Of a stretch of 64,000 nucleotides of DNA, positions 28,509-39,522 are shown piece by piece. Under the pieces are notes generated by a model that saw only the letters and a program-made list of their open reading frames with translations, made no database searches and was not told where the DNA came from. The translations under genes and the position numbers were made by a program. Position 1 is the stretch's first letter. Each line of letters opens with the position of its first letter. The DNA is from Bacillus sp. 491mf (lineage in GTDB: Bacteria; Bacillota; Bacilli; Bacillales; Bacillaceae_G). The DNA lies in the NCBI RefSeq assembly GCF_900112415.1, contig NZ_FOLV01000005.1:124001-188000 (forward strand), written 5' to 3'.

Positions 28509-30305
28509 CTATTTTTTTGCTTTTCGTTTTTGTAAATATTCTTGGAAAAATCGTGCTGCTGCTAAATGATCTTCTTTTTCCATTTGCTTTAGCATGATAA
28601 TATTTTCCATTTTCTTCAACTTTTGCTTCTGCCGACGCAGCGCGTCTACATTGCCATGCAGCAACTCTTCTGAGAACTCAGGATTAATCATTTCATCTGT
28701 TGAAATATTAGTCACAATATTTCTCAACTTTTCATCAGAAAGCCAACTTAGAAAGTTTGCGACTGACGGTTCATTTCCCTTTTCATAATATGCGTATAGC
28801 TCATATAAAATCCCTTTATGTTCTTCTGTATGAAAATCTTCTATATGAGGTTCGATACGAAAAGCGATATCTTCACTCTGTAACATGTGATAAATAAGCT
28901 CTCTTTCAGCTCTTTCAAAACCAGAAAATTTCGGCTTCACATGAACAATTTGAGAAGGCTGTGCAATTGGCTTTGTCTGTTTTTGCTGCACCTTTTGTTC
29001 TTTGCGATATTGGTGCAATTGCCCCAGCAGTGTTTCCATTGAGTAAGCAAATTCCTGTGACAATGCCTTCAAGTACGATTCCGCTTGCATTGCATCTTGC
29101 AATGACGCTAACTCTTTTAAAACACTTTTCACATAAGCTTCTTTTCCAGATTCATCTTGCAAATTTTTCCCTAAACGAAGATAATTTATTTTAAATCCAA
29201 TAAAACTCATACTTGCTTGTACAAGTTTTTGAAACGCTGTTGTTCCATAACGCTGTACATATTCGTCAGGGTCTAATTTATCTGGCATAGAGACAACTTT
29301 CACTTCACAACCGGTTTGCAATAACAATTGTCCTGCTTTCATTGTTGCCTCTTGTCCTGCTTTATCACCATCATAGCAAAGAACAACAGTTTCAACATTA
29401 CGCCGCAAAAGCTTCGCCTGCTCCTCAGTTAAAGCAGTTCCCATTGTTGCAACAGATTCTTCAATCCCACTTTTCACAGCAGCTAAAACATCCGCATATC
29501 CTTCAAAGAGAAGAACTTGTCCTCGCTTTCGAATAAATGGCCTTGCTTGATGAAAATTATATAGCAGCTTGCTTTTATGAAAAATAGGTGTCTCTGGACT
29601 ATTTAAATATTTAGGAGTATCATCCCCTAATGCCCGTCCACTAAAAGCAGATACTTTTCCTTGCAGTGTATGAATTGGAAATATCACTCGTCCACGAAAA
29701 CGATCATGATAACTGCCATCCTTCTCACTGCGAACAAGTAATCCGGCTTGCTCCATAACAGCTGGTGAAAAACCTCTTTTTTGTAAGATTTTCTCCGCTG
29801 CATCCCAAGCAGGAGTGGCATACCCAATTTCAAACTTTGCAATCATTTCTTTTGTAATGCCTCGATCTAATAAATACGCAAGCGGTTGTTTACCCTCTTC
29901 TGTATTTACTAAGAGATGATGATAATACTTTTTCAAAAGCTCGTGGGCTTGCAACATAATCGTGCTATCATCAGATATATTTTTTGTTTGCTCTAGCTCT
30001 GATGTAAAGTTAGCAACAGGAATACCATTTCGCTCACCTAACTTTTGCACAGCTTCCACAAATGCCAGTCCATCTATTTTCATTAAGAAAGAAAAAACAT
30101 TTCCCCCTTCTCCGCATCCAAAACAATGAAAAATTTGCTTATCAGCAGAAACCGAAAACGACGGTGAGTTTTCACCATGGAAAGGACAAAGCCCAAAATA
30201 ATTTCGACCTTGTTTTTTTAGCTGCACATATTCACCAATCACTTCAACAATATCCGATGATGTACGAATTTGTTCTACAACTTCCTCGGGAATTCTGTTC
30301 CCCAT
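28509..30305 (-). CDS. dnaG: DNA primase
   Basis: The 598-residue primase has the N-terminal CHC2 zinc domain (CPFHGENSPSF...FHCFGCG, residues 41-66), the TOPRIM catalytic core (LFEGYADVLA, CYDGDKAGQEA) and a C-terminal helicase-binding region. It makes RNA primers for Okazaki fragments. It lies between yqxD and sigA in one direction. Confidence 0.98.
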   Translation of the reverse strand: MGNRIPEEVVEQIRTSSDIVEVIGEYVQLKKQGRNYFGLCPFHGENSPSFSVSADKQIFHCFGCGEGGNVFSFLMKIDGLAFVEAVQKLGERNGIPVANFTSELEQTKNISDDSTIMLQAHELLKKYYHHLLVNTEEGKQPLAYLLDRGITKEMIAKFEIGYATPAWDAAEKILQKRGFSPAVMEQAGLLVRSEKDGSYHDRFRGRVIFPIHTLQGKVSAFSGRALGDDTPKYLNSPETPIFHKSKLLYNFHQARPFIRKRGQVLLFEGYADVLAAVKSGIEESVATMGTALTEEQAKLLRRNVETVVLCYDGDKAGQEATMKAGQLLLQTGCEVKVVSMPDKLDPDEYVQRYGTTAFQKLVQASMSFIGFKINYLRLGKNLQDESGKEAYVKSVLKELASLQDAMQAESYLKALSQEFAYSMETLLGQLHQYRKEQKVQQKQTKPIAQPSQIVHVKPKFSGFERAERELIYHMLQSEDIAFRIEPHIEDFHTEEHKGILYELYAYYEKGNEPSVANFLSWLSDEKLRNIVTNISTDEMINPEFSEELLHGNVDALRRQKQKLKKMENIIMLKQMEKEDHLAAARFFQEYLQKRKAKK

Positions 30306-30343
30306 AACTCCATCTCCGTGTCGTATTTTGTATTCGATACAAA

Positions 30344-30802
30344 TTAAAGGATTCCTTTATTATTCGACAAATTTTTTTCTAAACTAGATAAAAAATATTG
30401 TCGATCACGCTTAGAAAACGCTTTTTGCCCTTTTGTAAAGGTTCCTTGTCTGCGTAATTTCACAGATACGTATCGATTATATAAAATTGTATCCATATGT
30501 TCATCGGGCACAATTGTGCCGCGCGGAGATAATACATATACTCCTTTTTTAACAAGAAGACCAGCAAGTCCCATATCTTGTGTGATAATGAGATTTCCCG
30601 CTTTTGCACGTTGATAGATACAAAAATCCACCTCATCTTGTGCAGAATCTACATATATCCAATTTCCCTTCTGACTTCTTGACTGATGGGCGTAGGATGC
30701 GATAAACCAAATATCGACATGAAATTTTGCACCAACGCGCATAATTTCTTCCTTCACTGGACATGCATCTGCATCAACATAAATTCGAGTGATGTTTTGC
30801 AT
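30344..30802 (-). CDS. yqxD: YaiI/YqxD family protein (DUF188)
   Basis: The 152-residue protein begins with the family motif IYVDADACPVK and has ITQDMGLAGLLV and SPRGTIV. DUF188 proteins have a PIN-like fold with conserved Asp; the function is unknown. It is the first gene of the yqxD-dnaG-sigA group. The ribosome-binding site is weak (AAGGGA is too far upstream), so the start is only probable. Confidence 0.88.
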   Translation of the reverse strand: MQNITRIYVDADACPVKEEIMRVGAKFHVDIWFIASYAHQSRSQKGNWIYVDSAQDEVDFCIYQRAKAGNLIITQDMGLAGLLVKKGVYVLSPRGTIVPDEHMDTILYNRYVSVKLRRQGTFTKGQKAFSKRDRQYFLSSLEKNLSNNKGIL

Positions 30803-31026
30803 ATTTCTCTATTCTACATCCCTTTTGTGAATCCTTCCATAATGTGCGTTTTCTTGTTCAGATTTTTGTCGATTTTACGTAAAAGCATGACATTTCCAAA
30901 ACCTATCACTAGTTTATTCTGAAAAATTGAAGTCTAAACGTAAAACAAATGTTTTTATCACAATTTTTTATTATAATACATTTCTCTAAACTTAGCTACA
31001 TATCCTGTTAAATTTTATAGTGGAGC

Positions 31027-31059
31027 GAAAAAAGCACATTCACCGTTGGTAAATGTGCT
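31027..31059 (-). terminator. terminator after ppsR
   Basis: AGCACATT plus CC pairs with GG plus AATGTGCT (31033-31059), followed on the minus strand by a T run. It overlaps the ppsR stop. Confidence 0.85.
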
Positions 31060-31870
31060 AAAACATTCTTTGGTTTTGCACTGCATTTACAATAATATTT
31101 GCTGTTTCTTCAATTGCCTTATTCGATACATCAATAACCGGGCAACCTATTTTACTTACAATCCGTTCAAAATGTTTAATCTCTTCTTTAATGCGTTCAA
31201 TATTTGCATAATTTGCTCCATCACTTAATCCAAGAGATTTTAAACGTTCTTTGCGAATATTATTTAATTTATCAGGCGTTATTTTTAACCCAAAACATTT
31301 TTCTTTCGGTACATGATATAATTCCTCTGGCGGATCTACTTCTGGTACGAGAGGAACATTAGCAACCTTTAATCGCTTATTATGCGCTAAATATTGTGAA
31401 AGCGGTGTTTTCGATGTGCGAGAAACTCCAATTAATACAATATCAGCTTTTAAAAGACCGCGTGAATCTCTACCATCGTCATATTTCACAGCAAATTCAA
31501 TTGCTTCGATTTTTTTGAAATACTCTTCATCCAGCTTTCGGACAACCCCTGGCTCATACCTTGGAGTTTGTTTTGTTATACCTTCAATTTGATCGATAAG
31601 AGGACCGATAATATCATACACTTCTACGCCTTCTTTTTCTGCTTCTTCCCGTAAATACTTTCGCATATCAGGCTTTACTAATGTAAAACAAATAAGAGCA
31701 TTATTACTTTTAGCGATAGAAATAACTTCTTTTAACGTTCCTGTATCTTCTACATACGGCACACGTCTAAGATCCGGCGTAAATGGAAATTGTCCCATAG
31801 CTGCTCGAACAACTAAATCAGCTGTTTCTCCAACTGAATCAGACACGACATATACGATTTTACTATTCAT
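31058..31870 (-). CDS. ppsR: pyruvate, water dikinase / PPDK regulatory protein (DUF299)
   Basis: The 270-residue protein has the N-terminal [12 protein letters not shown] segment and a P-loop-like [11 protein letters not shown], the hallmarks of the ADP-dependent kinase/pyrophosphorylase that controls PEP synthase or pyruvate phosphate dikinase. It follows ccpN by 29 bp in the same direction, as in B. subtilis (yqfL). The pair links gluconeogenic gene repression to PEP synthesis. Confidence 0.93.
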   Translation of the reverse strand: MNSKIVYVVSDSVGETADLVVRAAMGQFPFTPDLRRVPYVEDTGTLKEVISIAKSNNALICFTLVKPDMRKYLREEAEKEGVEVYDIIGPLIDQIEGITKQTPRYEPGVVRKLDEEYFKKIEAIEFAVKYDDGRDSRGLLKADIVLIGVSRTSKTPLSQYLAHNKRLKVANVPLVPEVDPPEELYHVPKEKCFGLKITPDKLNNIRKERLKSLGLSDGANYANIERIKEEIKHFERIVSKIGCPVIDVSNKAIEETANIIVNAVQNQRMF

Positions 31871-31899
31871 TGCATTACCTCACTTTAAACGAATTGCCT

Positions 31900-32535
31900 T
31901 TACTCATGATTTACTAAATCAACAAATGCACGCGTAATATTGGTTTTTGTAATTCGACCAAGAACTTCTAATCCCTGTTTCGTCTCTTTTACAACTGGAA
32001 CAGAGTCAATCTGTTTTTCTATTAAATCCATTGCAACATCATACAAGCTATCTTCCTTACGACACATCGTAACATTCGGCATTCTTGTCATAATAATATT
32101 TACCGGTAATGATGCTAAATCCTGCTTTCCTAAGCTTGCTCTTAACAAATCTTTTCGAGAAACAACACCGACTAACAATGTATTTTGATCAACGATAAAT
32201 AAAGTACCGACATCTTCTAAAAACATTGTACAAATCGCATCATATACCGAAACATTTTTATCAACCACAACTGGCCTAGATTGATAATCTTGAACGGCAA
32301 TCTTTTTAACCGCCTCTGATAGCAGTTGTCCACCTGTTTTTCCAGTGTAAAAATATCCGACGCGAGGACGCGCTTCTAAATAGCCAGCCATCGTTAAAAT
32401 AGCCAAATCTGGTCTAAGTGTTGCTCTTGTTAAATTTAATTGTTCCGCAATTGATTCTCCAGTAATTGGACCGTTGTCTTTTACAATCTGAATGATATGT
32501 TCTTGGCGCTTATTCAGTTCTATGGTAATCACCAC
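31900..32535 (-). CDS. ccpN: control catabolite protein of gluconeogenesis CcpN
   Basis: The protein of about 211 residues has an N-terminal helix-turn-helix (GPITGESIAEQLNLTRATLR) and two CBS domains (about 80-205), the layout of CcpN, which represses gapB and pckA on glucose in B. subtilis. The start is uncertain. GTG at 32535 or 32532 lies inside AAGGTGGTGAT, which is itself a near-perfect Shine-Dalgarno sequence. ATT 32529 or ATA 32523 would be better spaced but are rare starts. Confidence 0.9.
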   Translation of the reverse strand: MVITIELNKRQEHIIQIVKDNGPITGESIAEQLNLTRATLRPDLAILTMAGYLEARPRVGYFYTGKTGGQLLSEAVKKIAVQDYQSRPVVVDKNVSVYDAICTMFLEDVGTLFIVDQNTLLVGVVSRKDLLRASLGKQDLASLPVNIIMTRMPNVTMCRKEDSLYDVAMDLIEKQIDSVPVVKETKQGLEVLGRITKTNITRAFVDLVNHE

Positions 32536-32611
32536 CTTCAGTACAAAACGAAAAATGTTATACTATCTCTTAAATATTATATACTAAATATATCATTCGA
32601 AAAAGAAAGTA

Positions 32612-32638
32612 TGTAAAAAGGACCTGAATACGGTCCTC
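32612..32638 (-). terminator. terminator after recO
   Basis: AGGACC / CGGTCCT with a short loop is followed on the minus strand by TTTTTAC. It lies directly after the recO stop. Confidence 0.85.
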
Positions 32639-33384
32639 TATATTTGAAATTTATCAAGTTGATCTAAAAAACGTCTTGATTTCAAATATATCCCACAGTA
32701 TTCATCATAATACATATTCAATACTGTGCGCATTTGTTTTTTTGTTTCTGCTTTCACAGAGACATTTCCAAGACGTGCTAAGTCGAAATGATAAAATAAT
32801 CTAAGCAGCTTGTGAATAGCTTCGCTAATTGAAATACGGTACGGATCTTGCTCAGCGTGATATTTACACAGAAAGCCGCCTTCTCTAACAGAAAAGGCGA
32901 CAAAGTCTGTTGACTGATGACAAATTGCACAAGTATCAAAGTGCGGGTTAAGCCCTAGAACTGGCAGCATCTTCGTTTGATAGATTAGCGCTAAAATTTC
33001 CGGGTCAACCCCTTCGGTCATATAATGCAACGTTTGATATAACATTTCGAATAAATACGGATTATGTTTTTTCTCTTCTGTCGCTTTATCAGTCAACTCA
33101 ACAATAAATGACGCATAAGCAGTTAAAAATAAATCTTCGCGAATTTCTCTCATAGAAGAAATAATCTCACCTTGCTGCAATGTTCCTAAACCAGAACCCA
33201 TTTGAATAAGAAAATGGCCATGAGTTAATAATTGAGAAATGGATGACAATCTGCTTTTAGGCTTTTTAGCGCCTCTCGCCATCGCACTAACTTTCCCTAA
33301 TTCACGAGAAAAGATAGTTACAATTTTGTTTGTTTCTCCATAATCAATCGTTCGAATGACTATTCCCTCAATTTTTTGAAACAT
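32638..33384 (-). CDS. recO: recombination mediator RecO
   Basis: The 248-residue protein has the N-terminal OB fold ([25 protein letters not shown]) and the zinc site CAICHQS...CKYH (residues about 177-200). RecO loads RecA onto SSB-coated DNA. ATG 33384 with GGTGA gives the normal start; the frame to 33411 adds nine residues. It is preceded by yqzL and era as in B. subtilis. Confidence 0.95.
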   Translation of the reverse strand: MFQKIEGIVIRTIDYGETNKIVTIFSRELGKVSAMARGAKKPKSRLSSISQLLTHGHFLIQMGSGLGTLQQGEIISSMREIREDLFLTAYASFIVELTDKATEEKKHNPYLFEMLYQTLHYMTEGVDPEILALIYQTKMLPVLGLNPHFDTCAICHQSTDFVAFSVREGGFLCKYHAEQDPYRISISEAIHKLLRLFYHFDLARLGNVSVKAETKKQMRTVLNMYYDEYCGIYLKSRRFLDQLDKFQI

Positions 33385-33417
33385 GTTCGTCACCATCCAA
33401 GGTTCGAACAAAATGGG

Positions 33418-33561
33418 TTAGGAAATTGGAGAATCCAGCTCTACTTGTATTTCTTCATGCTGTTGCATCTCATCTTCTACACCTTTTTCCATTTCTTTCA
33501 AAAGAAGATAAGTTTCAATGCTTCCTGTTTTCGAGAAAACTTTCCAGGTAAAATCTAACAT
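33418..33561 (-). CDS. yqzL: YqzL-like small protein
   Basis: This 47-codon gene begins MLDFTWKVFSKTGSIETYLL and is acidic after that. AAAGGTGG lies six bases upstream. It sits between era and recO, the same place as yqzL in B. subtilis, whose N-terminus is of this kind. The function is unknown. About 185 bp upstream, back to the era stop, hold no other gene. Confidence 0.88.
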   Translation of the reverse strand: MLDFTWKVFSKTGSIETYLLLKEMEKGVEDEMQQHEEIQVELDSPIS

Positions 33562-33747
33562 AAGAATCCACCTTTCTCAGTGAGCGTTCATGTAATCCAA
33601 TTTCTTTCTTTGCTATTAAAATGACCCATTTTGTTCATTTTCATGTGAGAAAAATTTTTCTAAATTATACAGCTTTTATCTTGCTATTTGCGAGCATGAA
33701 AAGCTCTATTTGTTCAACTAAGTAAACGTAAGAAAAATCGTTTCACC

Positions 33748-35452
<1,705 letters not shown>

Positions 35453-35456
<4 letters not shown>

Positions 35457-35923
35457 CTACCTAATCCAAATGCATCAAGAATGTCTTTTTGCTTTCCAAA
35501 CATAACCTTTTCCTCTTCCTCTGTCATGTGATCGTAGCCAAGCAAATGTAAAAAGCCGTGCACCGCTAAAAAACCAAGTTCACGATCAAAAGAATGACCA
35601 TATTCTTCAGCTTGCTCTTTCGTTCTCGGAATAGAAATAATAATATCACCTAACATGCGCGGCATTTCTACACCAACAATCTCCATTTCGCCTTCACCCA
35701 TATCTTCCATTGCAAAAGAAATTACGTCTGTCGGCTGATCTTTATCACGGTATTCACGGTTAATTTCTTGAATACGTTCATTATTAACAAATGTAATCGA
35801 AAGCTCTGTTCCATCCTCTACAGATTCTATCTCTGCAGCTTTTTCAACTAATTGTTGAATCATTTCAACATACTCTTCTTTCACTTCTTCCGTTTCATCA
35901 ATAAAGTCGATTATTAATCCCAT
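35453..35923 (-). CDS. ybeY: endoribonuclease YbeY
   Basis: The 156-residue rRNA maturation factor has the metal motif H-x3-H-x5-H in [11 protein letters not shown] (about 120-130) and the segment TDVISFAM. It takes part in 16S 3'-end maturation, which fits its closeness to era. It abuts pgpH with no gap. Confidence 0.97.
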
Positions 35924-38071
35924 TTATTTCACCTTTTCTTCTGTTAATTCCGGATACTTAATCCGCGAGTGGAAAATTCCATTTAATGTTTCACATAATG
36001 TTTTTCCAACAATTTGCAGTTCTTTAAATGTTAAATTACATTCACTGAATTGACCATCTTGTAAACGATCTTTAATAATGCTGCGAACAAGATTATCAAT
36101 TTGCTCAGGTGTTGGCGCATTCATCGAACGAACTGCCGCTTCTACACTATCAGCAATCCCAACAATTGCTGATTCTTTAGATGTTGCTTTTGGCCCTGGA
36201 TAACGAAACATTTCTTCTGTATATTTCTCTTTATCTTCTTGCATTGCATTGTAGTAAAAATATTTTAACAAAGTTGTTCCATGATGCTCGGCCGCAATAT
36301 CAATAATCTCTTGTGGAATATAATGTTCTTCTAACATTTTCACTCCATTTGTAACATGAGCGATAATAATATCTCTACTTGTTTCAGGATCTAACCGATC
36401 ATGGGGATTCGCTATGCCCATTTGATTTTCAATAAAGAAATGCGGCTGCACCGTTTTTCCAATATCATGATAATATGCCCCTACACGCGCTAGTACACCG
36501 TTCGCTCCCACAGCTTCACATGCTGCTTCCGATAAATTTGCAACCATAACACTATGATGATACGTTCCTGGTGCCTCTAACAGAATTTTACGAAGCAACG
36601 GATGGTTCGGGCTTGCCAATTCTATCAATTTCATGCTAGAAACAAGGCCAAGGCCACTTTCTAAATACGGCAATATTCCCATCGCTAAAATAGATGAAAT
36701 AATTCCAGACGCCGCTGCCATTAATAAATGCGTTCCAATCTCAATTACCGAAAAGTTTCCATTACGTAGTAACAATAAAGCTGCTAATACAACAACATTT
36801 AAAATCGATACTAGTATCCCAACTTGCAGTAGCATTGTGCGACGATGTTTTTGCCGCAAGAAAATACTAACCGAAAGCGAGCTTAGCAATACGTAAATCC
36901 CGACTGCATAATTAAGTGTACTTGTTACACCTTCATTAAATAAAATGCTTCCGCACACCGAAAAAATCACACTTGTTATAAAAACAAATCGATCACCAAT
37001 CATCAATTTTACTAATATAGTCCCCATTGCAACTGGAGCAATATAAGCAATACCGACATATTCTAACTTTTGAAACAAACTAATAATTTTCATTAAAACA
37101 ACTGTAATAGCGACAATTGTTGTATACGCTAAAATATATGGCTTGTCCTCTCTTATCGGCTTTAAAAACGCTACAAATTGCTTATGCATGAAAAATAAAA
37201 GAACGCCAATAAAAATTGCTAATCCTAAATAAGGCTGAAACGAATTACTTTGATCTAATAACCCCACTAACTTTAACTGTTCATACGCTTCTCTTGTAAT
37301 TGTGTCTCCTTCTTTTACAAGAATTTGACCTTGTAAAATATAAACAGGAGCTACTTGATCGATTGCCAATTGCTTTCTTTCTTTCGTTGCATTCGAATCA
37401 TAAAAATAGTTAGGTACAATCGCATACTGTCCAAGCGCAGTAATTGCTTGTTTCAATTCATTGCTGACATTTACGTTTTTTAACTCGTCCGTAATGCGGT
37501 CTTTAAACTGATCTACTTCATTCATTTTAATATGGGAGCTCATTAAACTATTAACAGCTGTAACAGTTGATTCCTTCGCCATAAGAAGCTGATCTTCCGT
37601 TGCACCTAAAAATTGTAATAACACTTGATCAGACAAACTTTTCGTTAACTCCGTTGGAAGTTTCTTTTTTAACTTGTCCAATCGTTCTACCGCCGACAAT
37701 TTATGTTGTCCCTCTGGCGCTGAAGCGATTGCATTTGACTCTGCATCCACCTCTTTAATTGCATCAAAGACTGAATTCACAACATCGATCCTGTTTTGCT
37801 TAAATTCATTTCGATATGTATACTGATCTTCAACCTTTTGAGCCGCTTCTCTCTTTTTCTTTTCTGTTGTTACTTTATCCTCAATTTTTATCGGAGAATG
37901 AATTGTCTTTTTGGAAATAGACAACATTTTGATATTGAGTTGTTCCGGTTTTACATTATTCATCAGTGCAAAAAATAACACTGCTCCTATTAAAACATAA
38001 GAAATCCAGCTCAGTTTTTTCGAATGCTGTAAATTACGAAACCACTTAGCAACTTCTTGAAACCTTGACAT
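35924..38071 (-). CDS. pgpH: c-di-AMP phosphodiesterase PgpH (YqfF)
   Basis: The 715-residue protein has one N-terminal membrane segment, a large extracellular 7TMR-HD domain (about 60-295), seven membrane helices (about 300-475) and a cytoplasmic HD domain with YHDIGKTVQPHFF and AEHHGTT. It hydrolyses c-di-AMP. ATG 38071 behind GGAGAAGG is chosen; the frame continues 45 codons into the family A repeat. It is followed directly by ybeY. Confidence 0.95.
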   Translation of the reverse strand: MSRFQEVAKWFRNLQHSKKLSWISYVLIGAVLFFALMNNVKPEQLNIKMLSISKKTIHSPIKIEDKVTTEKKKREAAQKVEDQYTYRNEFKQNRIDVVNSVFDAIKEVDAESNAIASAPEGQHKLSAVERLDKLKKKLPTELTKSLSDQVLLQFLGATEDQLLMAKESTVTAVNSLMSSHIKMNEVDQFKDRITDELKNVNVSNELKQAITALGQYAIVPNYFYDSNATKERKQLAIDQVAPVYILQGQILVKEGDTITREAYEQLKLVGLLDQSNSFQPYLGLAIFIGVLLFFMHKQFVAFLKPIREDKPYILAYTTIVAITVVLMKIISLFQKLEYVGIAYIAPVAMGTILVKLMIGDRFVFITSVIFSVCGSILFNEGVTSTLNYAVGIYVLLSSLSVSIFLRQKHRRTMLLQVGILVSILNVVVLAALLLLRNGNFSVIEIGTHLLMAAASGIISSILAMGILPYLESGLGLVSSMKLIELASPNHPLLRKILLEAPGTYHHSVMVANLSEAACEAVGANGVLARVGAYYHDIGKTVQPHFFIENQMGIANPHDRLDPETSRDIIIAHVTNGVKMLEEHYIPQEIIDIAAEHHGTTLLKYFYYNAMQEDKEKYTEEMFRYPGPKATSKESAIVGIADSVEAAVRSMNAPTPEQIDNLVRSIIKDRLQDGQFSECNLTFKELQIVGKTLCETLNGIFHSRIKYPELTEEKVK

Positions 38072-38169
38072 AATTACAATACCTTCTCCTCTCGAAATAT
38101 TAAGTGAAACACTCTTTTCTTTATTTATGATAATAAAAAATAAAGCATTAGCCAACCTGTTTACAATAT

Positions 38170-38345
38170 CTATATGCATGCAAGGTAAAAAACGACATAA
38201 AACCACTTTCTTTTAGAGGAGGGCGTGAGCATCCGGCCGCGCATAGAAGCGGTCAGGGCCTTTTCCTACCAACAAGTAGCAGTCAAATTGGATTCTGCAC
38301 TTGCAGTGACTTGTATGTCGAAAAATTAAAATGGGTTTATCTATA
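38170..38345 (+). repeat. family A repeat, copy A6
   Basis: The left end is CTATATGCATGC. The core reads AGGGCGTGAGCATCCGGCC, CATAGAAGCGGTCAGGGCC and CTACCAAC. The right end is GGGTTTATCTATAAA. The tail is shorter than in other copies. It is followed directly by two family B units. Confidence 0.82.
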
Positions 38346-38352
38346 AAATGTA

Positions 38353-38470
38353 CAGTGAAACTTCCTTCTAGAGCGCTCTTCTCTAGAAGGTTAGTTGAAC
38401 CAATCGGGCTCTTACAGTCGGTTTGTTCTTTCTTCCTTGCTCTGCTTCTACCGACTGTTTGGGCGGGGTA
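38353..38470 (+). repeat. family B hairpin repeat, copy B6
   Basis: It has hairpin 1 CCTTCTAGAG / CTCTAGAAGG, the fixed box TTAGTTGAACCAATCGGGCT, hairpin 2 ACAGTCGG / CCGACTGT (perfect, 8 bp) and end box GGGCGGGGTA. The stem sequences differ from the 3128 and 8209 copies, but the pairing is kept. Confidence 0.9.
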
Positions 38471-38524
38471 CAGTGAAACTTCCTTCTAAAGCGTTCTTTT
38501 TTAGAAAGTTAGTTGAACCAATCA
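38471..38524 (+). repeat. family B hairpin repeat, truncated copy B7
   Basis: It has hairpin 1 CTTCTAAA / TTTAGAAAG and TTAGTTGAACCAATC, and is then cut off by the phoH terminator. It forms a tandem pair with B6. Confidence 0.85.
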
Positions 38525-38526
38525 TG

Positions 38527-38560
38527 ATAAAAAGAAATGATCCTTACAAGCAGGATCATT
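38527..38560 (-). terminator. terminator after phoH
   Basis: AATGATCC (38536-38543) pairs with GGATCATT (38553-38560), followed on the minus strand by TTTCTTTTTATC. It overlaps the phoH stop. Confidence 0.82.
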
Positions 38561-39515
38561 CCATTTTATCATATGCTTCAATAATACGCTGTACGAGCGG
38601 ATGACGAACAACATCCGACTGCTCAAGTTTAACAAACGAAAGACCAGGCACATGGTCTAAAATATTCGCTGCAATAGAAAGCCCAGATTTCACACCTTTT
38701 GGTAAATCAATTTGAGATGGGTCTCCTGTTACAACCATTTTCGAGCCAAATCCAAGACGTGTTAAAAACATTTTAATTTGTGCACCCGTTGTATTTTGCG
38801 CCTCATCTAAAATTACAAATGCGTCATCGAGTGTACGTCCTCTCATGTACGCTAGCGGAGCAACTTCAATGATGCCGCGTTCCATCATTCTTTGCGTATG
38901 TTCTTGCCCAAGTACATCATGAAGAGCATCATAAAGTGGTCGTAAATACGGGTCCACTTTTTCTTTCAAATCCCCAGGTAAAAATCCGAGACTTTCGCCA
39001 GCTTCCACAGCAGGTCTTGTTAAAATAATTTTTTTTACATAGCCATTTTTTAATGCTCGAACAGCCATTACTACAGCTAAATATGTTTTACCAGTACCAG
39101 CCGGTCCCATTCCAAACACCATGTCATTTTTCTTAATGGCATAAATATATTGCCTTTGTCCCATCGTTTTCACACGAATGGACTTACCTTTTGCTGTTTT
39201 AAAGATCTCCTCTTCGTATAACTTTTCAAAATGAGCCAGATTCCCTTGACGCCCAAGTTGAATCGCATAGACTACATCACGCTCAGAAATCGATATACCC
39301 TTGCGAATAACAACTAGAAGTTGTTGTAATATCCCTTCAACAAGAGCTACTGCTTCATTCGTCCCGGAAACACGAACAGATTCACCTCTCGTAACAATCG
39401 ATACCTCAAGTTCATTCTCAATTATTTTTAAATGCGCATCATTTACTCCAAACAAAGCAATTGCTTCATTATGGTTTTCCAATTGTTGATTCATCTCTAC
39501 TAATTGTTCAGCCAT
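38556..39515 (-). CDS. phoH: PhoH-like ATPase
   Basis: The 319-residue protein has an N-terminal KH-like part (about 1-100) and a P-loop ATPase with GPAGTGKTYLA (about 137-147), a Walker B VILDEAQNTT and GDPSQIDLP. PhoH proteins are linked to RNA metabolism; the exact role is unclear. It lies between yqfD and pgpH as in B. subtilis. Confidence 0.94.
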   Translation of the reverse strand: MAEQLVEMNQQLENHNEAIALFGVNDAHLKIIENELEVSIVTRGESVRVSGTNEAVALVEGILQQLLVVIRKGISISERDVVYAIQLGRQGNLAHFEKLYEEEIFKTAKGKSIRVKTMGQRQYIYAIKKNDMVFGMGPAGTGKTYLAVVMAVRALKNGYVKKIILTRPAVEAGESLGFLPGDLKEKVDPYLRPLYDALHDVLGQEHTQRMMERGIIEVAPLAYMRGRTLDDAFVILDEAQNTTGAQIKMFLTRLGFGSKMVVTGDPSQIDLPKGVKSGLSIAANILDHVPGLSFVKLEQSDVVRHPLVQRIIEAYDKME

Positions 39516-39522
39516 TAATTAC

